The notes beneath the pieces are model-generated. The model searched no databases and had not been told where the DNA came from. It worked only from the letters and a program-made list of their open reading frames with translations. The position numbers and the translations under genes are program-made. From the NCBI GenBank assembly GCA_963576735.1, contig OY755177.1:3782001-3846000 (forward strand): DNA of 64,000 nucleotides, written 5' to 3'. Positions 20,200-31,338 of the stretch are shown in pieces; within the stretch, counting starts at the first letter, position 1; each line of letters begins with the position of its first letter. The DNA is from Bedellia somnulentella. Its lineage: Eukaryota > Arthropoda > Insecta > Lepidoptera > Bedelliidae.

Positions 20200-21010
20200 G
20201 GTAGACAGAGACCGGAATTATCCGGGTCTCTCTTACCATTGGGTACTTGTTAAAATACCTGCATTTGTAGAAAAATTTGCTTAAGTACGAGGTAAGTCAG
20301 CGATTCCAGATTATAAATAAATGAGTGATGGTGGTGGGAGCCTGTCAACACGATTCTTCATTAAACTATATTGGCCTTTTCTATTTCAAAATGAGGCCGG
20401 GTAATACTAGTATACTTACCTAGGATCTGAATGCATAAAACATAAAATAATACATCTTTTACGGTCAGCCGTTAAGTTCGTTTTACAGAGATATTACTCA
20501 AAATATCCTTGAAATTTAAATCATTTTTAAATGTAAATAAAAACTTTAGCGGTATGATTATTTAGTTACGTCACTGTTTTTCTAGTTCAAGTACGAGTAA
20601 GTCGTCGTCATATGACTAAATTGTTTTCCAGTAGACGGCCTAATATATTTAGGCTTGGTGATAAAAATATACGTGAATGCTCTGATTATAAGGTCATGGG
20701 CATCAAAGAAAGTATTCGAAATACGCTAACACAAATATTTCAACAATACCACACGAACCAAACTGATAGCAATATTATCAAGGGTCTTGAACTGACAAAG
20801 TATCTACATTAAAACTGAATTTTCAAAAACGACCTTAAATTGCGTGAGCTAATGTTTATTTTGCAATGTTTACTTAATAAATATAAATGTTAGGGTCAAA
20901 GAACATTGGCTGATAGTAGCGATTACAGTACAGTGGCTATGGTACATTTGATCGTACAGTTTTAATACACCATCCTAGCAAAGGGTCATAAAGATACCAA
21001 AAACTTGAAA
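20200..21010. other. intergenic, nothing firm
   Basis: No recognised repeat. A 66-codon plus frame at 20612-20812 resembles nothing I know. Confidence 0.4.
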
Positions 21011-21013
21011 CAC

Positions 21014-21088
21014 TCACTCACGGTATTAAATCCCTACAAGGGGTAGCCAGATCGCCCAAAAATCCCTTAAGAATCCCCAATACCCTTA
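21014..21088 (-). mobile_element. SINE-B copy, tail half (interrupted)
   Basis: CTCACTCACGGTATTAAATC to CAATACCCTTA. The sequence resumes at 22087 with TTAGTCGTCCGTTACGATCA, so a 998 bp element is inserted in it. Part of the SINE interior is also missing. Confidence 0.75.
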
Positions 21089-22086
21089 GGGCCAGTTTTT
21101 TGATCCGGAGTTAAAAATATAAGCATTTGTTACATTGACTATAGTTAAATGACTAACCAGTAGTTAAATCGTAAATCCATTTTTGATGTCTTTTTTAACT
21201 AATGGTTCGATATTTGACCATTAGTTACTCTAACCACGGGTCAAAAAATGCATTTTGCTGATATCTAACTAATAGTTACGATATTTAACAAATTGTTGAG
21301 TTAACCACGGATCAAAAAACTGGCCCTAACCAGTAGTTAAATCGTAGATCCATTTTTGATGTCTTTTTTAACTATAGTCAAACTTAACAATTGGTCAATT
21401 TGTTTTGTTGCCTGTGCAATGAACAATGACCAGTGATGTATAAGATATCCTATACAAAGTATCTGAAATGCAAGATGAAATGAAGATACTTTAAAGAAGA
21501 GTATGGCAGGTACAGATAAAAGTAGTTTTCTAAAAAGGTATTTGGAATACAAAATACAAAATACCTATCTTTCAAATACTTTTTAAAAATTAAATAATTT
21601 TGTAAGGAAACAACATTTGATTAAACTTATTCGAGAATAACTGAGAGTGTGCGTTTTAGGATCATTCCCAATTTCAGTAACAATGCAGAGTACTGCTTCC
21701 TTCGATAGGCGGTGACGATGAAAAAAATCTACATCATCCCAGGTTTCTAACGGCGGACGGCGTGGCCTAAATATTTTTAACCTTCTCATCAACACACATT
21801 ATAATATAATATCATTGTCTTCTTCTTCTGACGAACTTTCGACATCAAATTATCTATGTTCAAATTCATCTCAGATGTCTGACAAACAGCTGCTATTATA
21901 CAAATAACCAGCGGTCATCTTGTTTTACCCTCCAATCCTGAGTAGTTTACTTTTTTAACTAATGGTTCGATATTTGACAATTAGTTACTCTAACCACGGG
22001 TCAAAAAATGCATTTTGCTAATATTTAACTAATAGTTACGATATTAGGGAAATTGTTGAGTTAACCACGGATCAAAAAACTGGCCC
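21089..22086. mobile_element. PIF/Harbinger-type DNA transposon, composite
   Basis: Ends GGGCCAGTTTTTTGATCCG and its exact inverse at the right. The flanking 3 bp duplication is TTA (21086-21088 and 22087-22089), as in PIF/Harbinger. A second complete right end lies inside at 21307-21326, followed by TAA, so 21089-21326 is itself a 238 bp MITE. It is followed by a longer relative that lacks its own first 65 bp or so. The block 21196-21326 recurs at 21950-22086. A minus-strand transposase remnant lies in the longer part. Confidence 0.85.
21583..21795 (-). pseudogene. N-terminal remnant of a Harbinger-type transposase
   Basis: A frame of 70 codons. Residues 8-35 (FRPRRPPLETWDDVDFFHRH, then RLSKEAVLCIV) match the pattern before the DDE domain of HARBI1-like nucleases: an arginine-rich start, an acidic/aromatic 'DDxxFxxRxRLSKE' segment and a hydrophobic helix. 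The catalytic residues are absent and the frame ends in the element's interior. Its place inside TTA-flanked TIRs supports the family call. Confidence 0.6.
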
Positions 22087-22131
22087 TTAGTCGTCCGTTA
22101 CGATCACCCACGGGGAGAAATGGGGTAATGC
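22087..22131 (-). mobile_element. SINE-B copy, head part (interrupted)
   Basis: Continuation of the SINE-B at 21014: TTAGTCGTCCGTTACGATCA and GGGAGAAATGGGGTAATGCT. Confidence 0.7.
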
Positions 22132-22446
22132 TATGAAAAAATGAAAAAAATTTAATGTAAAGATTTTCTTTGTTGCTTCTTTTCTTTACGAACACCTTCC
22201 GAAGCAACGGATTAATGATAAATTTAAAATTTTGACGTTAAAAGAATGTTAGTATTTAACTTTATTTTGAAAAATAAACTTTTTGTCTTTTTTTTTACTT
22301 TTTTTGACCCAGTTTCGCAAAGGTAATGATATCTTTTAAATTACAAAGTTTCTTCAATCGCTGCTCAAATCTTATGATATTTGCCTCTCACACTCATGAA
22401 GAGTGTAAATTTCTGATTATAGTGATTCTGATGAATAGTGTAACTG

Positions 22447-22590
22447 TCGACGTCCGTGGCCGAGTGGATAGGTGTCTAGCTTCTCGGTCCGGAGGTTGCG
22501 GGTTCGATCCCCGCGAGCATAAACGATTGTTTCTTAGTCTTGGATGTTATTTATTTGTGTATTATATAATATGAAATATATCATTGAGTA
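22447..22590 (+). mobile_element. tRNA-derived SINE (second tRNA type)
   Basis: The head ACGTCCGTGGCCGAGTGGAT contains a good A box and GCGGGTTCGATCCCCGC contains a good B box, so a Pol III promoter is present. The body TTTCTTAGTCTTGGATGTTA ends in an AT-rich tail. The head is of the Ser/Leu-like GTGGCCGAGTGG type, different from SINE-A. Confidence 0.75.
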
Positions 22591-22737
22591 AGTATTCCGT
22601 TATTCAAGTATAACTTAGTTTGGAGCTAGCTTGATCTGCATATAATATGTCCGTATAATATTTATTTATGGAACAATATTTATGTTCAGGGCTGTACAAA
22701 GAAATAATCAAAGGCACTTTACAAGAAACTTTACTCA

Positions 22738-22968
22738 AACTAAAACGTTCACTCCGCATATTCCCGAAGGGGTTGGCAGAGGGACTTATAGATCTGAACA
22801 TCACGTGACATTGTACCCATGTTTTGTTTGGACTGTGTACTCAGGTGATAGGGGGCAGGCCTATTGCCGTTTTGTACGAATACACTGTCACATAACTAAG
22901 TACAACTCAGCCACGTGGGTTTCCTCACGATGTTTTCCCTCACCGTTAACAACTATGATAAATTCTTA
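22738..22968 (-). mobile_element. SINE-A copy, headless
   Basis: CATATTCCCGAAGGGGTTGG, GATAGGGGGCAGGCCTATTG, CCACGTGGGTTTCCTCACGA and CCCTCACCGTTAACAACTAT in minus orientation. The tRNA-like head is missing. Confidence 0.8.
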
Positions 22969-23039
22969 AACTTTACCTCTTTATAATTTAAGTTTTCAGA
23001 TCTGAAATAGATTCAACATACATGCATAGTATGAATTGC

Positions 23040-23236
23040 GTAGCCAAAACTTCACTAAAAATTTCTTAACCACTTTTGGAACTTAAAAGGGGCGGAGATT
23101 AAAATGAAGGTTTTTGGTAACTTGCTCTAGCGAATAAACCAAAAATCACTGAAAACGCCCTTATCTTATATTTTACTTCATAGTTTACTGGAAACAAAAA
23201 TGGGTTGTTGCTATCCTAAACCGACATGGCACAGCA
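23040..23236 (-). mobile_element. SINE-B copy, old
   Basis: Heavily substituted: CTTAACCACTTTTGGAACTT, GAAGGTTTTTGGTAAC and CTATCCTAAACCGACATGGC remain recognisable. Confidence 0.5.
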
Positions 23237-23388
23237 TTAATTTAAATTCATAATTATTCAACAGTGAGCAGTTATATGTACTGATAGACAGCTTTGCGCT
23301 TTTATTAGTATGGCATTTGTTACGCCATTCACAGAAATAATAAAATTAATCTTCTGGCTATTTAGCTTCGAACAGGACTTACGGAATA

Positions 23389-24509
23389 CGAGGTCGGGTC
23401 AATAAGTCCGTGACTTGTTGAATTTCTGACCTCTTTACTGAAACAGCAACACTGCTCCTATGAACAGGCATCTGTCAGTTGACTCCTGTCTAAATTTTAA
23501 CTCGCTGCGTCAGTTAGTTTGTGTTTAACAGCTATTTTTATCAGACTACTCACAAATTTGAGGACAAAATGAAAAAAAGTAAATTTCGTGTGATTATTAA
23601 GCATCATTTCTTGCGAAAAAAAAACCATTACCGGGACCAAGGCTAAGCTTGATAAATACTATGGGAACTCTGCACCATCGATTTCCAATGGTAAAAAAGT
23701 GGTTTACTGAATTTCGTTGTGGCCGTACAAGCACTGAAGATGGCGAACGTCCTGGACGCCCAGTTGAGGTTCTCTACACCCGAAACAATTCACGATAAGG
23801 TGTTGGCCGACCAAAGATTGAAAGTGCGAGAGATTGTGGAAGCCGTAGGGATCTCGCATGGCTCAGTGGTTTAAATTTTGAATGATCACTTGGGCATTAG
23901 AAAGCTTTCCGCAAGATGGGTGCCGCGTTTGCTCACAGTCGACCGCAAACGCAATCGTGTAACAACTTCACAAGGAGGTTTGGCGTTGTTTAATCGCAAC
24001 GTGGAGGAGTTTTTGCGCCGTTTTGTAACCGGGGACGAAACATGGATCCATCACAACACACCAGAGACCAAACAACAATCAAAACAGTGGGTTTCTAAGG
24101 GTGAATCGGCGCCAAAGAAGGCAAAGGTGGGTTTGTCAGCCAATGAAGTTATGGCGACTGTGTTTTGGGATGCAATCAATGGGGAATATTATGCCAACTT
24201 ATTGATTCAATTCAATGACGATTTGAAAAAAAACCGACCTCATTTGGCCAAGAAAAACGTTATTTTCCACCAAGACAATGCAAGGGTGCACACATGTGCA
24301 GTTGCCATGGCAAAAATCCATGAATTGGGCTATGAATTGCTCCCTCATCCGCCCTATTCTCCAGATTTGGCTCCGAGCGACTATTACTTGTTCCCAAACC
24401 TGAAGAAATGGCTAGGTGGAAAAAGATTTGACTCCAATGATGAAGTCATCTCGCAAACAACGGCTTATTTTGACGACCTCGACAAATCATCTTTTTTGAC
24501 CCGACCTCG
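23389..24509 (+). mobile_element. mariner element, irritans-like, defective
   Basis: Terminal inverted repeats CGAGGTCGGGTCAATAAGTC and (from the right) CGAGGTCGGGTCAAAAAAG are flanked by TA on both sides (23387-23388 and 24510-24511). Length is 1121 bp, short of the usual 1.3 kb, because the end of the transposase gene is deleted right up to the right TIR. The coding strand is plus. Confidence 0.9.
23569..24509 (+). pseudogene. mariner transposase, DD34D, inactivated
   Basis: A start codon at 23569 opens MKKSKFRVIIKHHFLRK, but the frame breaks in the A run near 23620, again near 23690 and near 23775, and meets TAA near 23872 just before ILNDHLG. From 23878 a long frame of 216 codons follows. 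It holds the first catalytic Asp in VTGDETWIHHNTPETKQQS, the second in FHQDNARVH and the third in YSPDLAPSDYYLF, 34 residues after the second, so DD34D is complete. Compared with irritans relatives, the segment between FWDA and INGEYY has lost about 15 residues in frame, and the last 25 or so residues are gone, replaced by TIR-derived codons. It cannot make active transposase. Confidence 0.9.
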
Positions 24510-24976
24510 TATTTCATTCATTTTTTAAACAATAATTTTAGTCGTTTTATATTTTCCCAACCCAAAAAAAAATATTTTATTCCCAATATTCCTTATCCTT
24601 AGTATTTTTCTAACAATAAACATGTAATCGGTAATCGGTTTTTGCCTAAACAGAAAAAAGAGGGTTGTGATTTTGGTATGTATGTACATCTGATCGAATA
24701 CACGGAGTGGGGAGTCAAAACATACTATGTTAAAATCAATAACAAATTCATAAATTTTGTTCAAATTTATATTTATTATGTTGAAATGAAAAGTAAGTGC
24801 AAGCAAAATATACGTACTATTTACAGTACGTGCAAACGAAAACAATTTTAAGTTGGTCTACATCACGCTACAAAGAGTAAAGAAAAGAAGCAAGTAATGG
24901 TGAAGCGCAATATGCCAAAGTATAATGCCATAAAATATAATGCCATAATATTATACGACATGGTATCGATTATCGA

Positions 24977-25044
24977 AGTATTAGTACCTCTGCCAACCCC
25001 TTCGGGGATATTCGGCGTGAACGTTTATGTCATGTTATGTTATG
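24977..25044 (+). mobile_element. SINE-A 3' tail fragment
   Basis: AGTACCTCTGCCAACCCCTT, GGCGTGAACGTTTATG and a TTATG tail. A 5'-truncated insertion of about 68 bp. Confidence 0.8.
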
Positions 25045-25220
25045 GTTTCGATTGATACAATACATATTTTAAATCCCGACTCCATCAAAAATTGTTTTAA
25101 TGTGGCCTATTAAACTCAAAATGCTGGGATTGTATAATATTTAATACGTTGTAACATACAAGGGCTGTGATGAATGAATTAATATACGAACATATCACGC
25201 AGATCAAATAGGCTCAAAAT

Positions 25221-25350
25221 AACATACATACATACATATACTCAAGCAACCGCATCGCCCAAAAATCCCTTAAAAGCCCCAGTACCGTTATTCGCCTCTT
25301 ACGTACACCCACCGGAAGAAATGGGGTAGTGCTATTTTAAGTCGACACTA
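25221..25350 (-). mobile_element. SINE-B copy, internally deleted
   Basis: Tail ACATACATACATATACTCA joins directly to CAACCGCATCGCCC, skipping the GGGTAGCCAGAGC part. Head side CCACCGGAAGAAATGGGGTA is intact. It abuts the LINE 3' end at 25352. Confidence 0.75.
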
Positions 25351-25351
25351 A

Positions 25352-26284
25352 AGAAAGAAAATACATTTATTTCCATTAACAGCTACACAAAACAAATATA
25401 CATTTAACATTTATTACATGAGATGCAGAAAACTGAAAAAGGGTACGGCTCAGCATAGTGCCTGCCCTATGAAGTGCAGACGCTGTTATTCTGCCGCTCC
25501 CTTTGTCGACACGACTGAACTTAACATTTTATTTTTGATGACACACACACAATTAAATTTACACGCATTGAAACAGCAAAATCACAAATCAGTTACAACA
25601 TACAACTAATATTTTAGTTTTATTTTAAGAATTTTCACACTGTAAGAATTTAAAGAATAAATATTAATAGTTTTAACTGTAATAGATAATAATTAAAATA
25701 AATATAGTATATTATGGTATAACTGTGTTAAATATTATTTTATTTTATGACCCTCTTAAAATAACATAATAAGTAAAACGATAAACTAAATTAATAAAAT
25801 GAACAGCTAATTGCAACACAATAGAGATGTATTAGTTTTTTTTAAATATAATAAACCAAAATTTATGTGTACATACAATAAAAAAATATAATAATAATCA
25901 TTTCTCATAAATGGCTATCGGGAGAAACTTCGGCTATCATAGCAATTTTTGCTTCTCTAGTAATATTTTTTTAAAAGAGATTTTAGAAATGGGACGTTTA
26001 AGGGGTGGGGGGAGGTTGTTCCAGCATTTTGTTGCCTGGTAGCGGAAGCTTCCCTCGAAAGCCCTAGTTTTGTGAAACGGTGTTACCAAACTCATTGAAT
26101 AAAGACTCCTTGAGTTAAAGGTATAGGATGGCCAGGATAACTTGTTATATAGATATTCGGGTCGCTTAAACTTAATGACTTGGTGGACTAAACTAGCCAG
26201 ATGAAGTTGTCTCCTAGAATCCATATTAAGTAGGCCCTCTCTATTCAATTTGGGAGTAATGTGAGATACACTACACAGCATAGT
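25352..26284 (-). mobile_element. CR1/L2-like LINE, 5'-truncated
   Basis: Minus-strand 3' part of a LINE: a C-terminal RT-type frame (25937-26281), then an AT-rich 3' UTR ending AATAAATGTATTTTCTTTCT at the left edge. A related element lies at 56740-57665 on the plus strand. Confidence 0.65.
25937..26281 (-). pseudogene. C-terminal end of CR1/L2-like LINE reverse transcriptase ORF
   Basis: A frame of 114 codons with the post-RT signature of CR1/L2 and related LINEs: DSRRQLHLASLVHQVIKFKR, PEYLYNKL, then a conserved region (FEGSFRYQATKCWNNLPPPL) corresponding to the 'R.......WN.LP' block, and a basic C-terminus. The catalytic RT domain lies upstream and is missing, so this is a dead 5'-truncated copy. 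The first Met is not a true start. Confidence 0.75.
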
Positions 26285-26289
26285 CCAAA

Positions 26290-26930
26290 ATAAGAAAAAA
26301 ATAATAGGGGAAACCTCAAAGATATAAGTCTAAGACTTAAGTTAAATCGGTCCCGGACATAGTACTCGGATTTTAGTTTTAATAGACTTGTAATAATCCC
26401 CAGAAATAACAAATACTTATTTGCATACTGTAGTTTTTGGAAACTTCACTAGAAATTTAAGAGTAATCGTAAAGTTACAAAGATGAATTATAAGAATTCT
26501 GAGTCATCGTGTGAGATAATGAATGATTCGCGTGAGAAAGTAGTTTGTAACGCTTGGCAAACGTAATTAGTTAATTACACAAGGATATAGGATAAGTTTT
26601 CTATGTTTTCGCATATTATATATAAAAAATAAATAATGGAATAAATTAAAATATATATATGTATATATATATATATATTTTAATTTTACTCGTATATCCG
26701 TTTCGTTATAATATACAAAGATTGTTTGGAATAGATCGCGTAGTGATAAGACCGTCAGTTAATTTTAATACTGTAATTCTTAAATATTTGAAATAATAAT
26801 TATTATTCTATATTCATTTATATTTTGATCAGATTGAATAGCACGATCCTCAATCAATTTTATAACGTTGCTGACTAGTTTTTCATCACTTTCTTATAAA
26901 TTAAACGCATTTGAGCTTACTTAATGTTCT
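26290..26930. other. intergenic, AT-rich with a TA microsatellite
   Basis: A short (TA)n tract lies at about 26651-26681 (ATATATATATGTATATATAT). Nothing else is recognised. Confidence 0.5.
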
Positions 26931-26935
26931 GAGCA

Positions 26936-27130
26936 TCATCATCATCAGCTAATAGACGTCCACTGCTGGACATATGCCCTTTTCTCCTCGTCGGTATTTT
27001 TTTTTGTATCCTACCACAGATAAATCCTATCGATACTACGTCGTCAGGTACCATCGGGAAAATTCAGCTCGAATTGGCCACTAATTCAGGGAAATAACGT
27101 GGTGACCCATGGTATATTAACATGATATCA
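26936..27130 (+). repeat. lepidopteran TCATCATCATCAG interspersed repeat
   Basis: ATCATCATCATCAGCTAATA followed by GACGTCCACTGCTGGACATA is a sequence I recognise from many moth and butterfly loci. The right limit is approximate. A relative in the other orientation ends near 62375 (CAGCAGTGGATGTCCATGGG). Confidence 0.6.
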
Positions 27131-27134
27131 CATT

Positions 27135-28015
27135 TGCGATATACTCCATTTAGCACAAAAAGATCACTAATGTAAGTCAAACTTAAAAAACTGGTAATAC
27201 TTTATAACGAAATTTTCGGTTTTAATATAAGTTCAAGGTATCTTTTCGTAAAAGATTTTTGTTTATTTCAATTCCAAACGTTATTTAAAATTATAAATCA
27301 TATGTGCTATATTTAAAATATTCAAGTACGGTAAAATTTATAGGTTCAACTTAACAGTAAATATCTACAACTATTTTGTATTGAATCTCAACTCTTAATC
27401 CAAATACAATTAAACGATTTAAATTGCGTGCATTAACATACGGCCAATGTATGCCACTGGATGCGTTTATGCAGAGCGATATTTGAATGAATTATTTTTA
27501 TGAGGGAACTATGATAATCTTGCAATAAACATCATATCAAAAAATTCTTTAATAAAAGACTTATAAATTGACAAGGCCCAAATTTTTATGAAATAACCTA
27601 CGTCGATAAAATATAAATACCAAATATGCTTTTTCGGATATATCCTTAAAGGACAAGTATGTTACAAAATAAGCTACAGAAACCAATTTAAAAAAGTGCC
27701 TTTTTCAAAAACCGTGATGATAGTCAAGTGTATAAAACAACTTATACTTTAAACGACCCAGTAAATGTCCTACTAAATAACACTACTTACAGCTCTCCCA
27801 AACCAGTTATTCCCAAGTTTCTCGTCCTCACAACACAAGTACTCGTACTACCGCGCGAAACCGTCAGAGCATGCAAGCATGACCTCTCCTCTCCGCTCCC
27901 GACTGACAACTGACACCGTATCGCACAATACTGGAGACTGCTCCTTGCACCCGGTAGCGTTGGCAACGAAGGTTGAGGAGAATTGGTTGTTTAATGTGTG
28001 TTTTTATTTAAATAA
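27135..28015. other. intergenic, nothing firm
   Basis: A slightly GC-richer patch at 27840-27990 has several short palindrome-like pieces but no frame or repeat that I can name. Confidence 0.4.
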
Positions 28016-28023
28016 GTTACTAT

Positions 28024-28238
28024 GAGAATAGCACTACCCCATTTCATCCGGTGGGTGTACGTATAAGGCGACTCACGGTATTGGGGCTTTTAAGGGATTT
28101 TTGGGCGATGAGGTTGGAGACCCTTCATCAACAACCTTTATGTTACCATCTTTTCCCCACTTAACTTTCCAAAAGTGGCTGAGGTATTTTTAATTCTTTT
28201 TAGGGATTAATAGCCGTGAGTATATGTGTGTATGTATT
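28024..28238 (+). mobile_element. SINE-B copy
   Basis: GAATAGCACTACCCCATTTC, CCGGTGGGTGTACGTATAAG, GGTTGGAGACCCTTCATCAA and AGCCGTGAGTATATGTGTGT. Almost full length, lacking the first 15 bp or so. Confidence 0.8.
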
Positions 28239-28348
28239 ATTAACAAAACGTAGATGAGATGAAATTGATCAATGGAATCAAATATGTTATTACATTTTTA
28301 ATATTTTTGCTTAGAGTTAGTGATAAACGGTGATCTATATTAATAGCG

Positions 28349-28371
28349 TCTCTGCCTACCCCAATGGAAAC
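28349..28371 (+). mobile_element. RTE-like LINE scrap
   Basis: GTCTCTGCCTACCCCAATGG, a 20 bp piece of the RTE-like 3' end. Confidence 0.45.
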
Positions 28372-28663
28372 GATGTCATGATATGTCAAATGCATTTTTT
28401 ATGGAGAATTAATCGAATTATAGACCGTTATAGTATCCCAATGGTAACCAAAGCAATTTTAAAAGGTCTAACAACAAACAGAATAACTAAACAAACAAAC
28501 AAACTAAACAGACTATTTTGAATTACAAAAACTTTGCGTAACAGTCTACACAATTTAAGTTAATGATGTACATAACCAACACCAGTAACATAAGTTGTGT
28601 GAGGGCGATTATGTCACGCGAGAACAGATATATTATTCATGCAAAATATTTGTACCTCGTAGT

Positions 28664-28818
28664 GTCAGCTTAGAATAGCACTACCAATTTTTACCCCAGG
28701 GTGCTCGTAAGAGGCGACTAAGAACATTCGAGCTTTTTAAGTGACCCATCACCAACAGCTTTATCACCAACATTACATTTATTTTTTCTGAATTTACAGC
28801 CGTGAGTATACTTATGTA
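28664..28818 (+). mobile_element. SINE-B copy, shortened
   Basis: GTAGTGTCAGCTTAGAATAG at the start, TCGTAAGAGGCGACTAAG and the tail CAGCCGTGAGTATACTTATG, with about 80 bp of the middle lost. Confidence 0.7.
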
Positions 28819-29059
28819 TTTTTATTAATTTTATTTTCATTATCTAAACTATACTCCTTGCTCACAAAATACAAATGCAACGGAAACTGCTTGCGCCGAC
28901 AGTCCAGTACATCTGGCCTTCTTAATTCAAACAGCTGTCAAAACTATAGTCAACACACAACACATATCATTTGTTTATTTATAGCTCTTATCTCTACGCG
29001 TGAATTGCTGGTACTGGCAACTGTATCTCCGCTGACGAGGGAATAAACTCTCACATTAA

Positions 29060-30105
29060 TCATGTGTGATATTTGATATCGCAACAATTATCATACTTAG
29101 CAGCATGAAAGTTTAAGATAGTTTGAGATTGAGAAACTGAGACTGTCTTGCTAATTTTAGTAATTGAAGTTAGGGAAGATATGGTGGTCAAAGTATATAA
29201 GGTTTCGAGACATATTTACAACTTATAACACCTGGAGCAAACAGGTTTGTAAGGCGAAAAGAAACAGAAACTAATAGCTAAAAATAAAAAATATAAAAAT
29301 TTGGTAGTTACAGTTCTTTTTAAAATTCCTTGATCCTTGGGTCTCTAGGGCAAATATAACAAAAAAATACTTTCGAGCACAATTTACGCTTAAGGCCTTC
29401 AGCTTCTATAGCCGAAGACCCTGACAAGTGGGAAGATGGCAGTGTGTTATAGGAACCGTCTCACACGAGCGTCTTCCCATTTTTTCAACTACGTAGCAGT
29501 CCAGATGGTTCCAAGATCGCTGGTATGTTAAGAGTTGTAAGGGCCCGTTTGATAATATTGTTGATGGAAGAATAGCGTTATATAGTAATAGACGGCCAAA
29601 TAACAGATGAACTTTTAAACGACTGTACCAATGCAAATCATTTTTAATTTTTATATCTGATATTATAAATTTTCTGATATCGCAAAATATCAAAACACTA
29701 TCGGTCATTACCTATACAACACCTAACCTACTTAAGAAAAAATAGCTGAAATAAAACAGAATCTAAGTAGAAAAACCTCCAAATTTTCGTACTAAATCCC
29801 AATACATCACGAGCTTACAGAACTAAAACGACAAAGTCGGAGTTTCAAGTAAAGTTGAACAAGAAAAAGCACTTGAGAGAGAGTGGGCGCGGGACATGGG
29901 ACAGCACCAGACATTTGGACTTGAGAAACTGATAAATGCATTACATTTAACTTAAAATCATTTGGGAGAAGGTAAATTGTTTTACACTTGTGAAAAGCAT
30001 AGTTTTAATGTGCACTATATTTTTGTATTGCTTCAGATGATGATGATATGATTCAAAATCTGATCAATAATAAGGTAACATAAAGTAGACACTGATTCTG
30101 TATAC
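29060..30105. other. intergenic, possible unnamed repeat
   Basis: The 100-codon minus frame at 29406-29708 is not a protein family I recognise. The stretch 29390-29600 is GC-richer than its surroundings and could be an unnamed interspersed repeat, but I found no second copy in the window. Confidence 0.3.
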
Positions 30106-30109
30106 TTTA

Positions 30110-30162
30110 GCGAATGCATTAAATACTTACACTACCCCTGCGAAGCCGGGGCAGAGCACTAG
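30110..30162 (+). mobile_element. Helitron-like 3' end fragment
   Basis: CCCCTGCGAAGCCGGGGCAG forms a GC hairpin and is followed by AGCACTAG then T, the 3' terminus seen in the element ending at 47410. Confidence 0.5.
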
Positions 30163-30371
30163 TTAATCTTAATATACTAATGCATAACGGGCACTCAACA
30201 TATTTCATTTATGATAAACCTGATGAGTATGTATGTAATTTTGACCACTTAAAGACTATTTAAGAATATTATTTATTTAATAATAAATGTTTATATTATG
30301 AAATTAAATAATAAAAATTAATTACACACAACCATTACTTAATTTTCAGAGACATGCGTATATATACTTTA

Positions 30372-30590
30372 CTAGTGTTTCGCCCCGCTTTTGCCCGGAT
30401 GGTGTTAAATATTTTTTTCTGCTAACCCCCTACGATGTTTAACGAGATGATATGTATCCTATGTCCTTTTCCTGGCTCTAAGCTACCTCTCCAACAATTT
30501 TCAGCTAGATCGGTTTATCCGTTCTCGAGTTATAAATAGTGTAACTAACACCACTTTCTTTTATATATAAAAATCGACGTTAACAATGGA
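30372..30590 (-). mobile_element. Helitron-like element, short
   Basis: The left edge CTAGTGTTTCGCCCCGCTTT is a minus-strand CTAG end. The interior TCCTATGTCCTTTTCCTGGC and AGCTAGATCGGTTTATCCGT is a familiar lepidopteran repeat body. The right edge (minus strand start near TATATATAAAAGAAAGTGG) is approximate. Confidence 0.45.
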
Positions 30591-30616
30591 TTATGATTGT
30601 TTATGATTGACATGAT

Positions 30617-30672
30617 CGTCGATAGTCTCTGCCTACCCTAATGTGAATGGGTGGCGTGAGTATATGAATGTA
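30617..30672 (+). mobile_element. RTE-like LINE 3' end fragment
   Basis: CGATAGTCTCTGCCTACCCT and GGCGTGAGTATATGAATGTA. Confidence 0.65.
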
Positions 30673-30829
30673 TTTTTTGTCTAAGCCCACTGAAATTTAT
30701 ATTCGAAATTCAGAATGAATAATGAAGCATATAAGGATCCCTAATTCAGCGAGAAACTAACTAATATTAGCCATCTTTTTTCTTTCAATAACTGACATTA
30801 AAAAATACTAAATAATATAACAACGATGC

Positions 30830-30955
30830 AGAGACCCATTATCCACCATGCTTTATTTTACAATCTATTCAAAACCAAAGTTCCAAAAGTTGCACTAAAA
30901 TGTCTTATTCTGAAGCTCTGTCTACCCCTTTCGGACTTATTGCCGTAGGCAAAGG
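30830..30955 (+). mobile_element. SINE-B remnant, old
   Basis: TTTATTTTACAATC, TTCCAAAAGTTG and AGCTCTGTCTACCCCTTTCG are recognisable; the rest is lost. Confidence 0.4.
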
Positions 30956-31338
30956 TAAGTCATCGGAAAAAATAAAGATATAACGAGTAATCTTAGTGAA
31001 ATAAAAACGTATTTAATAAAATATTTAGAAATAAGATCTCTCCCGAAATATCATCTTCTTAAAACATCGTAAACGAAAACCGCAGACAAAAACGAACATG
31101 AAAATCCAAATAATTGCCGCAAAACCAACTGTAGTAGAAGATTCGCGTCATAAATTTGGATATTATTAAATGAGCAATTTCGCCCCTTGATAAATGGGAG
31201 GCGTTAAAGGCCTCACCTGACATTTATCAGACTAAATGACATTACTTCACTGTTCATCTTTTGGTGCTATTTTATTTCATTGCTCCAAACAGTTGAGCAA
31301 TATCGCCTTAATTGAACTTTGTTGAAATTTCACTTCTG

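Noticed and set aside
19799..20239. 146-codon minus-strand frame
   Set aside because: Antisense shadow of the RTE-like LINE coding region on the plus strand.
24525..24851. Opposed frames of 106 and 69 codons
   Set aside because: Low-complexity AT-rich sequence beside the mariner; no domain, no splice signals.
29406..29708. 100-codon minus frame
   Set aside because: No family recognised and no splice or promoter context; possible unnamed repeat but no second copy here.
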